A stretch of DNA of 64,000 bases from Hyphomonas sp. GTDB taxonomy: Bacteria > Pseudomonadota > Alphaproteobacteria > Caulobacterales > Hyphomonadaceae. Location of the stretch: assembly GCF_022844445.1 (NCBI RefSeq), contig NZ_JALHLS010000001.1:310001-374000 (forward strand), in the 5' to 3' direction. How positions within the stretch are numbered: position 1 is the stretch's first letter; each line of letters opens with the position of its first letter. The notes below the pieces were generated by a model. The model saw nothing but the letters and a program-made list of their open reading frames with translations. It searched no databases and was not told the origin of the DNA. The position numbers were made by a program, and so were the translations under genes. Below are positions 37,110 through 45,694 of this stretch, one piece after another.

Positions 37110-37886
37110 TCAGGGCTTGCGGAAGATCAGGATAGCCTGGTTGGTGCGGCCGCGAATGGCGGGGTCGAAGACGTTAGTGAGGCCGTCATCGGCGGGGTTG
37201 TGCAACAGGGCGGACTCCGTTTCGAGGATCAAGCCGGCCGCGTCCGCCATCGCGAGAATGTGCGCGGGATCGATGCGGTGGGTGTCGCCGCCGGTGGTGG
37301 GCGGTGAGCCGGCCGGAGCGACATGGTCGATGACAACGAACTGGCCGCCGGATTTCAGCGCGCGGGCGATATCCTTGAAGCTCTTGTCCGGATTACCGAG
37401 GGCCTCCGTCGCTCCTTCTGGCGTGTACCAGATCTCGTGCGGGCCCTGGAACCAGGTGGCGACGTCGATGGAGGCATCCGGCACGGCGAAGGCGTCGAAG
37501 TTCGATTTCAGATAGGTGACGTTGGTGAGTCGTCCTTCGAGGCGTTTCTTCACCGCGTCGCCAAGGAAGGCATCGAAGCCAGCCGGATTTTGCATATAGA
37601 CCTTGCCGGCGGGGCCGGTGATCCGGGAAAGCAACTCCGTATAGTAGCCACCGCCCGCCTCGATCTCGAGGATGGTGTCACCAGGCTGCGGCGAAAAGAG
37701 CGCGAGCACTTCCGCGGGCTTGCGCAGGTGGTCCGACAGGATGTCCGCATCCGGACGGTCGGGCGTATCAACAATGGCGGCGTAGTCGACGGCGACGGCT
37801 TCCGGCACGGGGGCCGGGGTGCCGGCACAGGCAGCGGCAAAGGCAAGCGCGATGGCGGCGGCGCAGGACTTTAAGATTGACGACAT
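37110..37886 (-). CDS. Exported SAM-dependent methyltransferase-like protein (COG4798-like)
   Basis: A 258-residue protein with a signal sequence (MSSILKSCAAAIALAFAAAC); Cys20 could be lipidated or the signal cleaved nearby. The rest is a class I methyltransferase fold: motif I region ILEIEAGGGYYTELLSR, an acidic NFDAFAVPDASIDVAT region and VVIDHVAP. Such predicted methyltransferases with export signals (COG4798) are known but uncharacterised. How SAM would be available outside the cytoplasm is unclear, so it may be a binding protein or another enzyme. It is 50 bases downstream of an amidohydrolase lipoprotein gene on the same strand. Confidence 0.75.
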   Translation of the reverse strand: MSSILKSCAAAIALAFAAACAGTPAPVPEAVAVDYAAIVDTPDRPDADILSDHLRKPAEVLALFSPQPGDTILEIEAGGGYYTELLSRITGPAGKVYMQNPAGFDAFLGDAVKKRLEGRLTNVTYLKSNFDAFAVPDASIDVATWFQGPHEIWYTPEGATEALGNPDKSFKDIARALKSGGQFVVIDHVAPAGSPPTTGGDTHRIDPAHILAMADAAGLILETESALLHNPADDGLTNVFDPAIRGRTNQAILIFRKP

Positions 37887-37936
37887 GGAACGGTCCCTCC
37901 TTATCGGCCGGCGTCTCTTCCGGAGGGGCTGGCGCC

Positions 37937-39598
37937 TTAGCGGCGCCAGACGACCTCGCCGCCAATGACGGTCATGACCGGCTCGGCTTTGAGGATGTCA
38001 CCTTCGGGGATGGTCATCAAGTCACGGTCGAAAACCGTGAAGTCGGCCAGCTTGCCGGGCTCGATGGTGCCGAGATCGGCTTCGCGGAAGCTGGCGAAGG
38101 CGGGGCCAGTGGTGAAGAGGGCAAGCGCGCGGGCGCGCGAGACGGCCTCTTCCGGGTGCCAGCCCTCACCGGAGAAGCCCTTCAGGTCCTTGCGGGCGAC
38201 GGCGGCGTAGAATTCGATGGTCGGCGAGCCGACTTCGACGGGCGCGTCCGAGCCGCCAGCGATGACAGTTCCGAGATCAAGGAGCGTGGCCCAGGCATAG
38301 GCGCCGCGCAGGCGGTCCATGCCGAGGCGGGCGGGCGCGAAAAACAGGTCGCCGATGGCATGGCTCGGCTGCATCGAGGCGATCAGGCCGCCAGACGCGA
38401 CGCGGGCAAGATCGTCCGGGTGGATGACTTGCGCATGCTCGATGCGCCAGCGCAGGGACTTGTCATATCCGCCGGTCTCGTAGGCTTCCAGGATCCGCCG
38501 GTTGGCCAGGTCGCCGATGGCATGGATGGCGAGTTGGACATTTGCAGCTTTGGCGCGCGCCATGAAGGCGGCGAGGGCATCATCATCCAGCAGGGAGAGA
38601 CCGGACGTATCCGGACGATCCGAATAGGGCTGAAGCAGCTGCGCGCCGCGGCTCCCGAGGGCGCCGTCCATGTAGAGTTTCACGGCGCGGTTGGCGATCG
38701 TATCGGTCTCGTTGAGGCGGCTTTCAGCGATCTCGAAAGCGCTGGCGTCGAACGCGTTGTAGAGGCGCAGCGGCAGGCGCCCTTCCCCGTCGAGCGCGGC
38801 CATCAGCGGCGCTTCGCGCGCGGTGACGCTCATGTTGTGGCCGCCGGTCCAGCCGCGCGAGGCGTAGAGCTTTGCGCCCGTTTCGAGGGCGAGGGAGACG
38901 GCGGCATCGTCTGGCTCGGCGATCAACGGCTGCACGAGGCCCATGGCGGCATCGATCAGGATGCCCGTGGCCTTGCCACTGGCGTCGCGCTCGATTCGGC
39001 CGCCCGGAGGATCGGGTGTCTCGTCCGTGATGCCGGAAGCGGCGAGGGCCGCGGAATTGGCGACAAGGGCGTGGCCATCTGAGCGGCCGAGGATGACCTT
39101 GTGGGCGCCGGTGACGGGATCGAGGTCAGACGCCATCGGCATGCGGCCCTCCGGCCAGCCGGTTTCGATCCAGCCGCGCCCGACGAGAACAGAGCTTTCC
39201 GGCTTGCCTTCGAGTTCTGATTTGACGCGGGCGACAAGTTCGGACACGGCAGCCGTGCCTTCGAGGTTGAGCGTCAATTCACGCTCGCCAACGCCGGACA
39301 GGTGGACGTGAGCATCGGTGAAGCCGGGAAACATGAACGCGCCGCCAAGGTCGATGACATTGACTTCCTCCTCGCTCCAGTCGGCCGACATCGGGGGGAT
39401 GGTGGCGATGATGCGGCCATCGGCGCCGACAACCACGCCGGTGACGGTCTGGGGCACGCCCGCCGCATCACCAAGACCGGTATAGATGGTGCCGTTGGTA
39501 AAGACGGTCACCTTTTCCAAGGCCTCGGTTTCCGTCGGCAGGGCGGGCGCGCAGTTGGCGAGCGACAAGGCAGCGGCGGACAGGAGGGCGAGGCGCAT
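37937..39598 (-). CDS. YtcJ-like amidohydrolase, predicted lipoprotein
   Basis: A 553-residue amidohydrolase of the amidohydrolase_3/YtcJ family. The signal peptide ends in lipobox LANC (Cys16), so it is probably membrane-anchored in the periplasm. Metal-binding elements are FPGFTDAHVHLSG, AIHAIGD, RIEHAQVI and GGSDAPVE. Family members hydrolyse C-N bonds of amides or cyclic compounds; the substrate is unknown. It is in the same run as the GNAT and methyltransferase-like genes. Confidence 0.88.
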   Translation of the reverse strand: MRLALLSAAALSLANCAPALPTETEALEKVTVFTNGTIYTGLGDAAGVPQTVTGVVVGADGRIIATIPPMSADWSEEEVNVIDLGGAFMFPGFTDAHVHLSGVGERELTLNLEGTAAVSELVARVKSELEGKPESSVLVGRGWIETGWPEGRMPMASDLDPVTGAHKVILGRSDGHALVANSAALAASGITDETPDPPGGRIERDASGKATGILIDAAMGLVQPLIAEPDDAAVSLALETGAKLYASRGWTGGHNMSVTAREAPLMAALDGEGRLPLRLYNAFDASAFEIAESRLNETDTIANRAVKLYMDGALGSRGAQLLQPYSDRPDTSGLSLLDDDALAAFMARAKAANVQLAIHAIGDLANRRILEAYETGGYDKSLRWRIEHAQVIHPDDLARVASGGLIASMQPSHAIGDLFFAPARLGMDRLRGAYAWATLLDLGTVIAGGSDAPVEVGSPTIEFYAAVARKDLKGFSGEGWHPEEAVSRARALALFTTGPAFASFREADLGTIEPGKLADFTVFDRDLMTIPEGDILKAEPVMTVIGGEVVWRR

Positions 39599-39624
39599 GG
39601 GGCGAAGTCCTTTGAAGCACAGGC

Positions 39625-40101
39625 TTACAGCGCGCGCTGGAAAACCCGGATGATGTGTCCGTCATGAACCGTTTGGGCGTGGTCCGTCCAGCCTTCGCGT
39701 TCGAGCAGCGTGATGGCGGTCGCAGTGGCGCAGTAGAGGTGGCTGTGGCCGAGGCGGCGGGCCTCGCCTGCCAGCGCGCGGACAAGCAGGGCACCGAGAC
39801 CGTGGCGGCGCAGGTCCGGGCGGACCCAGCCGGCGGAAGCCCAGGGGGTCAGGTGCGCAAATTCGGGTGTCCATGCCGCTTTCAGCGTGGCGGTGCCCAA
39901 GGGTACGCCGTGGGCATCGAGGGCGACGAGGCCGACCGGGAGAACGCCTTGCGGATTGGCGAAGGCGGCCAAGTCTGCGCCGGCGTCACCTGGGCCACCT
40001 GGCCCGTACCAGTTCGGCCATTCGGACCGGAAAGCGATGGCGAGGGGCGCGAGGGCTTCTGCGCAGTCCCGCAAGGGGTGGATCGTCAGGTCAGGCAGCA
40101 T
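39625..40101 (-). CDS. GNAT family N-acetyltransferase
   Basis: A 158-residue acetyltransferase. The acetyl-CoA loop is VRPDLRRHGLGALLVRAL (R/Q-x-x-G-x-G/A form), followed by the C-terminal CATATAITLLEREGW. ATG 40101 is used rather than a TTG two codons upstream. Substrate unknown. A terminator hairpin lies just upstream, so it is not read from rpmB. Confidence 0.82.
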   Translation of the reverse strand: MLPDLTIHPLRDCAEALAPLAIAFRSEWPNWYGPGGPGDAGADLAAFANPQGVLPVGLVALDAHGVPLGTATLKAAWTPEFAHLTPWASAGWVRPDLRRHGLGALLVRALAGEARRLGHSHLYCATATAITLLEREGWTDHAQTVHDGHIIRVFQRAL

Positions 40102-40125
40102 GGCCAACCCTGCCCCGCCGGGCCC

Positions 40126-40161
40126 GGAAAAGCAAAACGCCGGACCCGAGGGCCCGGCGTT
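40126..40161 (-). terminator. Rho-independent terminator of rpmB
   Basis: AACGCCGG (40136-40143) pairs with CCGGCGTT (40154-40161). On the minus strand this 8-pair GC-rich stem is followed by TTTTGCTTTT. It starts 24 bases after the rpmB stop. Confidence 0.8.
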
Positions 40162-40185
40162 TCGAAGATTTAATTGGCAGCGCGC

Positions 40186-40473
40186 TTAGGCGGCGACAGC
40201 CTTTTTAGCGATGTCGCGCTTGATCTTCAGGGCCTTGGTGGACAGGGCCTCGTCCTTCGCCTTGGCGAGGAAAGCGTCGAGGCCGCCGAGCTTGTCGACC
40301 GTGCGCAGCGCTTTTGCCGCGATGCGCAGGCGGAAGTTCTGGTCCAGCGTCTCGGAGTGCAGCGTAACCTGCACGAGATTCGGCAGGTAGCGGCGCTTGG
40401 TCTTGATCTGGGAGTGGCTGACGATATGGCCGACCATCGGCTTCGTGCCAGTAAGTTCACATTCGCGGGACAT
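40186..40473 (-). CDS. rpmB: 50S ribosomal protein L28
   Basis: A 95-residue bL28: [32 protein letters not shown] and [16 protein letters not shown] are conserved. No CxxC zinc pair is seen, as usual in alphaproteobacteria. It stands alone between its terminator and a 267-base gap to the divergent DUF3108 gene. Confidence 0.96.
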   Translation of the reverse strand: MSRECELTGTKPMVGHIVSHSQIKTKRRYLPNLVQVTLHSETLDQNFRLRIAAKALRTVDKLGGLDAFLAKAKDEALSTKALKIKRDIAKKAVAA

Positions 40474-40740
40474 GGGCCTCGCTCCGGGGAAAAGGGGCTA
40501 TATTTGATCTGAAGGCGCGCTCCTACAGGCTGGGGGCGCCTCCTGTCAACCGGGGCGATTCAGGCAGGTGGCGGGCTGCCCGGCACGGGCTGACTGTCAC
40601 CGCCTGTCATCTTATGTCAGTGGGCGGGCTCGGGAGAATAAGGCATGTATGCGGCAGAGCCGTTCAGGCCTTGTTGGGATGGGGCGATTTAACTGTTGGG
40701 CGTAGACCGCCCGACCGAACGCAAAGGACGACTGAACCCG

Positions 40741-41637
40741 ATGACGCGCAGCTTTCTCCTTGCCGCCGCCGCCTCCCTGGCCCTTCTTGGGGTCTCCGCC
40801 GCAGATACCGCCTCCCCGGCCGCCGCGCCGGCCGTGCTGGCCAGCATCAAGGCCGGCGCGCCGACCCGCATGGTGTTTGAACTGGACGCCAAGGCCATGG
40901 TGTTCATCCTGCCGGTGAGCGGGCGGGCGAGCTTCACCGTGGACATGAAACCGGAAGCCTACGCCATCAAATCGCGCGTGCGCACGACGGGCCTGGCCGA
41001 CATATTCGTCAACTATGACATGCACCTGACCGCTGAGGGCAAGACAACGGCCAGCGGCCTGAAGACCACTAAGTATGTTTCCCAGAACAAAGACGGGAAG
41101 AAGGATCGCCGCGTCGAGGTGGACATCACCGACAAGGGCTTCAAGATGACCGCCAATCCGCGGTTCGGAAACCTTGGCGATCCGGCGGCCACCGCCGAGC
41201 AGGTATTACAGACGAATGACCCGCTGACCGCGCTGATCACCTTCGCGCTGGAGCCACGCGCCAAGGGCGCCGATGCGTGCGGCGGTCCGATCAAGGTGTT
41301 CGACGGGCGCCAACTGACCTACCTGCACCTGAAGCGCGGAAAGTCCGGAATGGTGAAACAAAAGACGCCGGCCTGGAGCGGCGACACGATCGAGTGCCAT
41401 GTGACGATGGACAAGATTGCCGGCTACAAGAAGGGCGAGGTCAACAAGGACACGCTGACCGGTATCGATGGGCCTCTGCGCATGTATCTCGCGCCACTGG
41501 AGAACGGCTCCTACGTGCCGGTGAAGATCGTCGCGGACACAGACAAGATCGGCAAGGTGACGCTGCAAGCGCGCACGCTGCGGTTCGAGCCGCTGGTGAC
41601 GGCGTCGACGGGCACGAGTTCTGGCGGCGGGCGGTAA
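40741..41637 (+). CDS. DUF3108 domain exported protein
   Basis: A 298-residue protein with a Sec signal (MTRSFLLAAAASLALLGVSA). The mature part is beta-rich and matches DUF3108: TRMVFELDAKAMVFILPVSG, then YAIKSRVRTTGLADIF, ASGLKTTKY and a C-terminal VPVKIVADTDKIGKVTL. DUF3108 proteins are predicted periplasmic or outer-membrane-associated beta proteins of unknown function. ATG 40741 with AAAGGACGA upstream is preferred to an in-frame start 15 codons earlier that lacks a signal peptide. Confidence 0.85.
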   Translation: MTRSFLLAAAASLALLGVSAADTASPAAAPAVLASIKAGAPTRMVFELDAKAMVFILPVSGRASFTVDMKPEAYAIKSRVRTTGLADIFVNYDMHLTAEGKTTASGLKTTKYVSQNKDGKKDRRVEVDITDKGFKMTANPRFGNLGDPAATAEQVLQTNDPLTALITFALEPRAKGADACGGPIKVFDGRQLTYLHLKRGKSGMVKQKTPAWSGDTIECHVTMDKIAGYKKGEVNKDTLTGIDGPLRMYLAPLENGSYVPVKIVADTDKIGKVTLQARTLRFEPLVTASTGTSSGGGR

Positions 41638-41652
41638 CGGTCGCGCGCAGGC

Positions 41653-41727
41653 TGGTGCACTTCGGCCTCCCGGCACGCTGTGGCGAACACGGCTAGTGGC
41701 GTGCGGCGAGCGAAGCGAGGTGCACCA
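41653..41727. repeat. Long inverted repeat between convergent genes
   Basis: TGGTGCACTTCG (41653-41664) and CGAGGTGCACCA (41716-41727) can form a 12-pair stem with one G-U pair around 51 bases. It lies in the 92-base gap between DUF3108 and rluD stops. There is no T run, so it may be a Rho-dependent or RNA-processing element or a dispersed repeat. Confidence 0.5.
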
Positions 41728-41729
41728 AC

Positions 41730-42746
41730 TTAATCCTTCGGCAGGCGCCGGAGCGCCGCGACGAGAGTGGCCATATCGTCCGGGACCGGAACTTCAAAAT
41801 GAAGCTCTTCGCCGGTGACCGGGTGGATGAAGCCGAGGACGGCGGCGTGGAGAGCCTGGCGGTCCATCGCTTTTACGCCAGCGAGCGCAGCGGCGTGGCC
41901 ATCGCCTGAGCCGAGCGCGGTCAGGCCGATCTGTCGGCCATAGACCGGATCCCCGAGAATCGGCACGCCGATATGCGACATGTGCACCCGGATCTGGTGG
42001 GTGCGGCCGGTTTCGAGCCGGCACTCGATCAGCGCAGCGGCGGGCGTGCGGGTATGCTTGTCGCGCACGCCGAAGGTTTCGATGGCGCGGTAGTGCGTGA
42101 CGGCGCGGCGTGCGGAGGGGCTGTCCGGATTTCTGTGCACGGACATTTTCTTGCGGTCTGTCTGCGAGCGCGCAATGGCGGCGTCGACCGTGCCGGATAG
42201 CGGACGGGGGGCGCCGCGCGTGGCAGCGAGGTACATCCGCTCGATGTCGTGATGCTCGAACAAGGCAGCGAGGCCGGCATGGGCAGCTTCGGTTTTCGCT
42301 GCAACCATCACGCCGCTGGTGAGCTTGTCGAGACGGTGGACGATACCGGGGCGTTCGACGCCGCCGATACCAGAGAGCTGGCCCTTGCAATGATGCAGCA
42401 GCGCGTTGACGAGGGTGCCATCCTCGCTGCCGGGGGCGGGGTGGACAGCCATACCGGCGGGCTTGTTGAGGATGAGGAGGTGGGCGTCCTCGAACAGGAT
42501 GTCGAGCGGGATGTTCTCGGGCTGCGGCAGGGCGGCGACCGGAGCGGGTAGGGCAACGGCATAGGTGCTGCCGGGCTTTACCGGCGCGCGGGGACTTGCC
42601 TCAGGCTGACCATCGACGGTCACCGCGCCTTCCTCGATGAGGGCCTTGGCGCGCGTGCGCGAGATCTCACCCGCCTTGGCGGCGAGGAAAGCGTCCAGGC
42701 GCTGGCCTGCATCTTCGGGGGCTGCGACAATTTCGATCCGGCTCAT
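41730..42746 (-). CDS. rluD: RluA-family pseudouridine synthase (RluD-like)
   Basis: A 338-residue pseudouridine synthase. The N-terminal S4 RNA-binding domain (AGQRLDAFLAAKAGEISRTR) is followed by the catalytic RluA domain with Asp in GIVHRLDKLTSGVM. LLILNKPAGMAVHP and TGRTHQIRVH are also diagnostic. The S4 plus RluA order fits RluD, which modifies helix 69 of 23S rRNA, though RluC-type activity is not excluded. ATG 42746 fits the family start; a longer in-frame start is rejected. Confidence 0.88.
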   Translation of the reverse strand: MSRIEIVAAPEDAGQRLDAFLAAKAGEISRTRAKALIEEGAVTVDGQPEASPRAPVKPGSTYAVALPAPVAALPQPENIPLDILFEDAHLLILNKPAGMAVHPAPGSEDGTLVNALLHHCKGQLSGIGGVERPGIVHRLDKLTSGVMVAAKTEAAHAGLAALFEHHDIERMYLAATRGAPRPLSGTVDAAIARSQTDRKKMSVHRNPDSPSARRAVTHYRAIETFGVRDKHTRTPAAALIECRLETGRTHQIRVHMSHIGVPILGDPVYGRQIGLTALGSGDGHAAALAGVKAMDRQALHAAVLGFIHPVTGEELHFEVPVPDDMATLVAALRRLPKD

Positions 42747-42835
42747 GGCGGGCTTATAGACGGGGAATGCGGGCTGCGTCATGCTGGCTTCACATAGCCC
42801 GCCCATAAGGCGGCTGGTTTCGGGGAGATACGGTT

Positions 42836-44524
42836 ATGACTGAGGTCACACGGCGCAGGCTTCTGGGCGGCGCGGCACTGGGCACGATTGGGCTGGCAGC
42901 CTGCACGACAGCGCCGAAGGCGGCGCCCGGCTTTGCGGGAGAACTGGCCTTCCTGCACGGGGTGGCTTCCGGTGACCCCCTGCCCGGCGGCGTAATCCTC
43001 TGGACGCGCGTGACGCCGCTATCCGGCACGGGACCGGTAACGGTGGCCTGGGAAATGTTCGAGGCGGGCAGCGAAACGGCGGCCGCGAGCGGCGAGGTCG
43101 TGACCTCTGAGGCGCTAGATTATACGGTCAAAGCCGATCCCTCGGGCCTGAAGGCCGGCACGGTTTATACTTACCGGTTTAAGGCGAAGGCGGCGGACGG
43201 CGATGTGATCTCGCCGGAAGGGCGCACCCGGACAACAGCGGCAGATGGCACGGCGCCCGTGAAGCTGGCTATAGTCTCGTGCTCGAACTGGCAGTTCGGC
43301 CTGTTCAACGCCTATGCGGCGCTGGCGGCAACGCCGGATCTCGACGCTATCGTTCACCTGGGCGACTATATCTATGAGTATGGCACGGACGGGTATGGCG
43401 GCGACGTGGCCGAAAAGCTCGGCCGGCAGCATGATCCGACTACGGAAATCATCTCGCTGCCAGATTATCGCCGGCGGCATGCGCAGTACAAATCTGATCC
43501 GGCATTGCAGGCGGCACATGCGGCGGCGCCCTGGGTGTGCACCTGGGACGACCATGAGAGCGCCAACGATTCTTACAGGACGGGCGCCGAGAACCATGAT
43601 CCGGCGACGGAAGGCGAGTGGAGCGTTCGCAAGATGCATGCGCTGCAGGCCTATTTCGAATGGATGCCGCTGCGCGCGCCGAAAGCGGGCGAGTTCACCT
43701 CGGCCGTCTGGCGTACGTTCCGCTTTGGCAATGTCGCCACGCTACACGCGCTCGACTCGCGCCTGACCGGACGATCCGAGCCTCTGGCCTGGGGCGACGC
43801 GCTCGCGGGCGCGACGACCGAGGACGAAATGGCCGCGCGCGTAATGATGACTTTGCAGACGGTGGCCGATCCGGCGCGCACGATGCTGGGCGCCGAGCAG
43901 GAGGCCTGGCTGGCGGGCGAGCTGAAAAGCTCCGTCCAGTCCGGCGCAGCATGGCAGGTGCTGGCCAACCAGGTGATCATGGCGAAAAACAAGCTGCCGG
44001 ACTTCACCCGGCTGATGACGCCCGAACAGGTGGCAGCGCAGGACATGCCGGAAGTTCTGGCGATGCTGCCTTTCACGGCGCTGGGCCTGCCTTGGAACCT
44101 CGACGCCTGGGACGGTTATCCGGCGGCGCGCGAACGGCTCTATGCCAGCGTAGCCGAGGCAGGCGCTTCGCTCGTCACGCTCGCGGGCGATACGCACACG
44201 GCCTATGCCAACGAACTGTTCGATGCGCGCGGTGAACGCCGCGGCGTGGAGTTTGGCTGCACCTCGATTAGCTCGCCCGGCATGGGCGCCTATGTGAAGG
44301 CGATGCCGGATCTTGGACGGCAGATTGCCGACGCCAATGAAGAGATCATCTGGCACGATCCGTTCGGCCATGGGTTCACGCTGGTGACTCTGACGGCGCA
44401 GGATGTGAGCGCGTCGTTCCACAAGGTCTCGACGGTGTATGCGCCGGTCTACACGAGCGAGCAGGTCGCGTCGTTCAAGGCCAGCTACACAAAGGGCGGC
44501 GTTTCGGCGCTTTCTCCGGCCTAG
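42836..44524 (+). CDS. phoD: Alkaline phosphatase D (PhoD) family protein
   Basis: A 562-residue PhoD-like metallophosphoesterase. The N-terminus TRRRLLGGAALG is a twin-arginine signal and ends in LAAC (Cys23), so it may be a Tat-exported lipoprotein. An N-terminal Fn3/PhoD_N domain (VASGDPLPGGVILWTRVTP) precedes the catalytic domain, where IVHLGDYIYEYG, CTWDDHESANDSY and LAGDTHTAYA carry the metal ligands (Ca2+/Fe3+ in characterised PhoD). It would release phosphate from organic esters outside the cytoplasm. The stop overlaps the next gene's stop tail to tail. Confidence 0.9.
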   Translation: MTEVTRRRLLGGAALGTIGLAACTTAPKAAPGFAGELAFLHGVASGDPLPGGVILWTRVTPLSGTGPVTVAWEMFEAGSETAAASGEVVTSEALDYTVKADPSGLKAGTVYTYRFKAKAADGDVISPEGRTRTTAADGTAPVKLAIVSCSNWQFGLFNAYAALAATPDLDAIVHLGDYIYEYGTDGYGGDVAEKLGRQHDPTTEIISLPDYRRRHAQYKSDPALQAAHAAAPWVCTWDDHESANDSYRTGAENHDPATEGEWSVRKMHALQAYFEWMPLRAPKAGEFTSAVWRTFRFGNVATLHALDSRLTGRSEPLAWGDALAGATTEDEMAARVMMTLQTVADPARTMLGAEQEAWLAGELKSSVQSGAAWQVLANQVIMAKNKLPDFTRLMTPEQVAAQDMPEVLAMLPFTALGLPWNLDAWDGYPAARERLYASVAEAGASLVTLAGDTHTAYANELFDARGERRGVEFGCTSISSPGMGAYVKAMPDLGRQIADANEEIIWHDPFGHGFTLVTLTAQDVSASFHKVSTVYAPVYTSEQVASFKASYTKGGVSALSPA

Positions 44525-45279
44525 TCGAGCAAGCCCGACAGGGTCGAGCGACCACCATCCAGCACGAGGCTCTGGCCCGTGAGATAGGCAGCGTGCGGCG
44601 AAGCGATGTAGCGGGCGGCTTCGGCGATCTCGTCGGCGCGGGCGGCGCGGCCAAGCGGCACGCGGCGCGTCGTCCAGGGCTCGGCACGTTCCTCTCGCGG
44701 CCGGATGGCGACGATGGCATTGACGCGAATTGCATGCTCGGCGAGTTCGAGGGCGCCGGCCTTCATGACGCCGAGGATAGCGCTCTGGCCGACGCTTTCG
44801 GTGAAGCGGCCCGGCATGGAGGCGATGGCGGCATAGCCGAGCACGAAAGTGATCGTTCCCTTCTGCGGGATACGCTCGACGCCGGCTTGCGGCAGGTCTT
44901 CCTGCTCTAACAGGCGCTCGGCGATAACCCGCAGCGCGAGCGCTGCGCCGCGAGCGGAGCGGGCGAGGGCCTTCTCGAATTTCTCGGGGGCGAAATCGAG
45001 CAGGTGGTCGCCCTCCTCGATCTCGGGAATGATCACGGCATTGTCGATGCGGCCAAAGGCTTCGAGCGCGGCGGTGATGGCATTGCGCAGGCCAAGGCGG
45101 GAATGCAGTTCGCCATGATAGGCGGCAATCTCGTCGCCGAGGGCGTCCTGTGCGCTTTCCAGGCGTTCCGCCGACGGATCGGCAACCAGCACGCGGTGAC
45201 CGGCTTCGAGGAAAGTGCGGGCGATCGAGTCGCCGACTTCCCGGCCAAGCCCGATCACCAGGGTTACGGGCTCACCCAT
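44521..45279 (-). CDS. Divergent SDR-family protein lacking the usual active-site Tyr
   Basis: A 252-residue Rossmann protein of the SDR superfamily. The cofactor loop is changed (IGLGREVGDSIA instead of TGxxxGIG) and NNAG is replaced by DNAVIIPE. Where YxxxK is expected it reads TESVGQSAILGVMK, keeping a Lys but no Tyr. The C-terminal YLTGQSLVLDGG is a normal SDR end. So it is either an enzyme with altered chemistry or a non-catalytic binding protein. ATG 45279 starts just before the first strand. Confidence 0.8.
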   Translation of the reverse strand: MGEPVTLVIGLGREVGDSIARTFLEAGHRVLVADPSAERLESAQDALGDEIAAYHGELHSRLGLRNAITAALEAFGRIDNAVIIPEIEEGDHLLDFAPEKFEKALARSARGAALALRVIAERLLEQEDLPQAGVERIPQKGTITFVLGYAAIASMPGRFTESVGQSAILGVMKAGALELAEHAIRVNAIVAIRPREERAEPWTTRRVPLGRAARADEIAEAARYIASPHAAYLTGQSLVLDGGRSTLSGLLD

Positions 45280-45410
45280 GGTCGCACCTGCAGAAAGGCC
45301 GCGCACCGCGTGGGTTTGATTGGTTTGGCATTAACCCTGTCTCCGGACGGCTGAGGCCACTTCAAGTGTCCCGGCCAGTCCGCAAGAAGCGGGCCAAAGG
45401 GGAATTTGCG

Positions 45411-45578
45411 TCAGCTGGCCTTCAGATGTCGCAGCTGCTCCTTAACCCTCAGTTTCTGTCGCTTCAAATCCTTGACCGTCAGATCATCGCTGGAAGGGCG
45501 TTTCTGTTCTGCGGCAATCTGTTCGTCCAGGTGGCGGTGCTTTGCAGCGAGCTCACTGATCCGACCATTAAGCGACAT
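45411..45578 (-). CDS. DUF465 (YdcH-like) small protein
   Basis: A 55-residue, highly charged helical protein typical of DUF465: SLNGRISELAAKHRHLDEQI, then DDLTVKDLKRQKLRVKEQL. Function unknown. AAAGGAG lies 7 bases upstream of ATG 45578, which gives the normal family length. Confidence 0.85.
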   Translation of the reverse strand: MSLNGRISELAAKHRHLDEQIAAEQKRPSSDDLTVKDLKRQKLRVKEQLRHLKAS

Positions 45579-45694
45579 GGGCAGTCTCCTTTTTGTCAGC
45601 ACGGCACTTGAGGGGCCGTTTCGAGAACATGCCACAAGCAGCCCCCCGAGTCATGCAATGCGGGCGGTGTTTTTCTTAACTGTCAGTTATTTGA

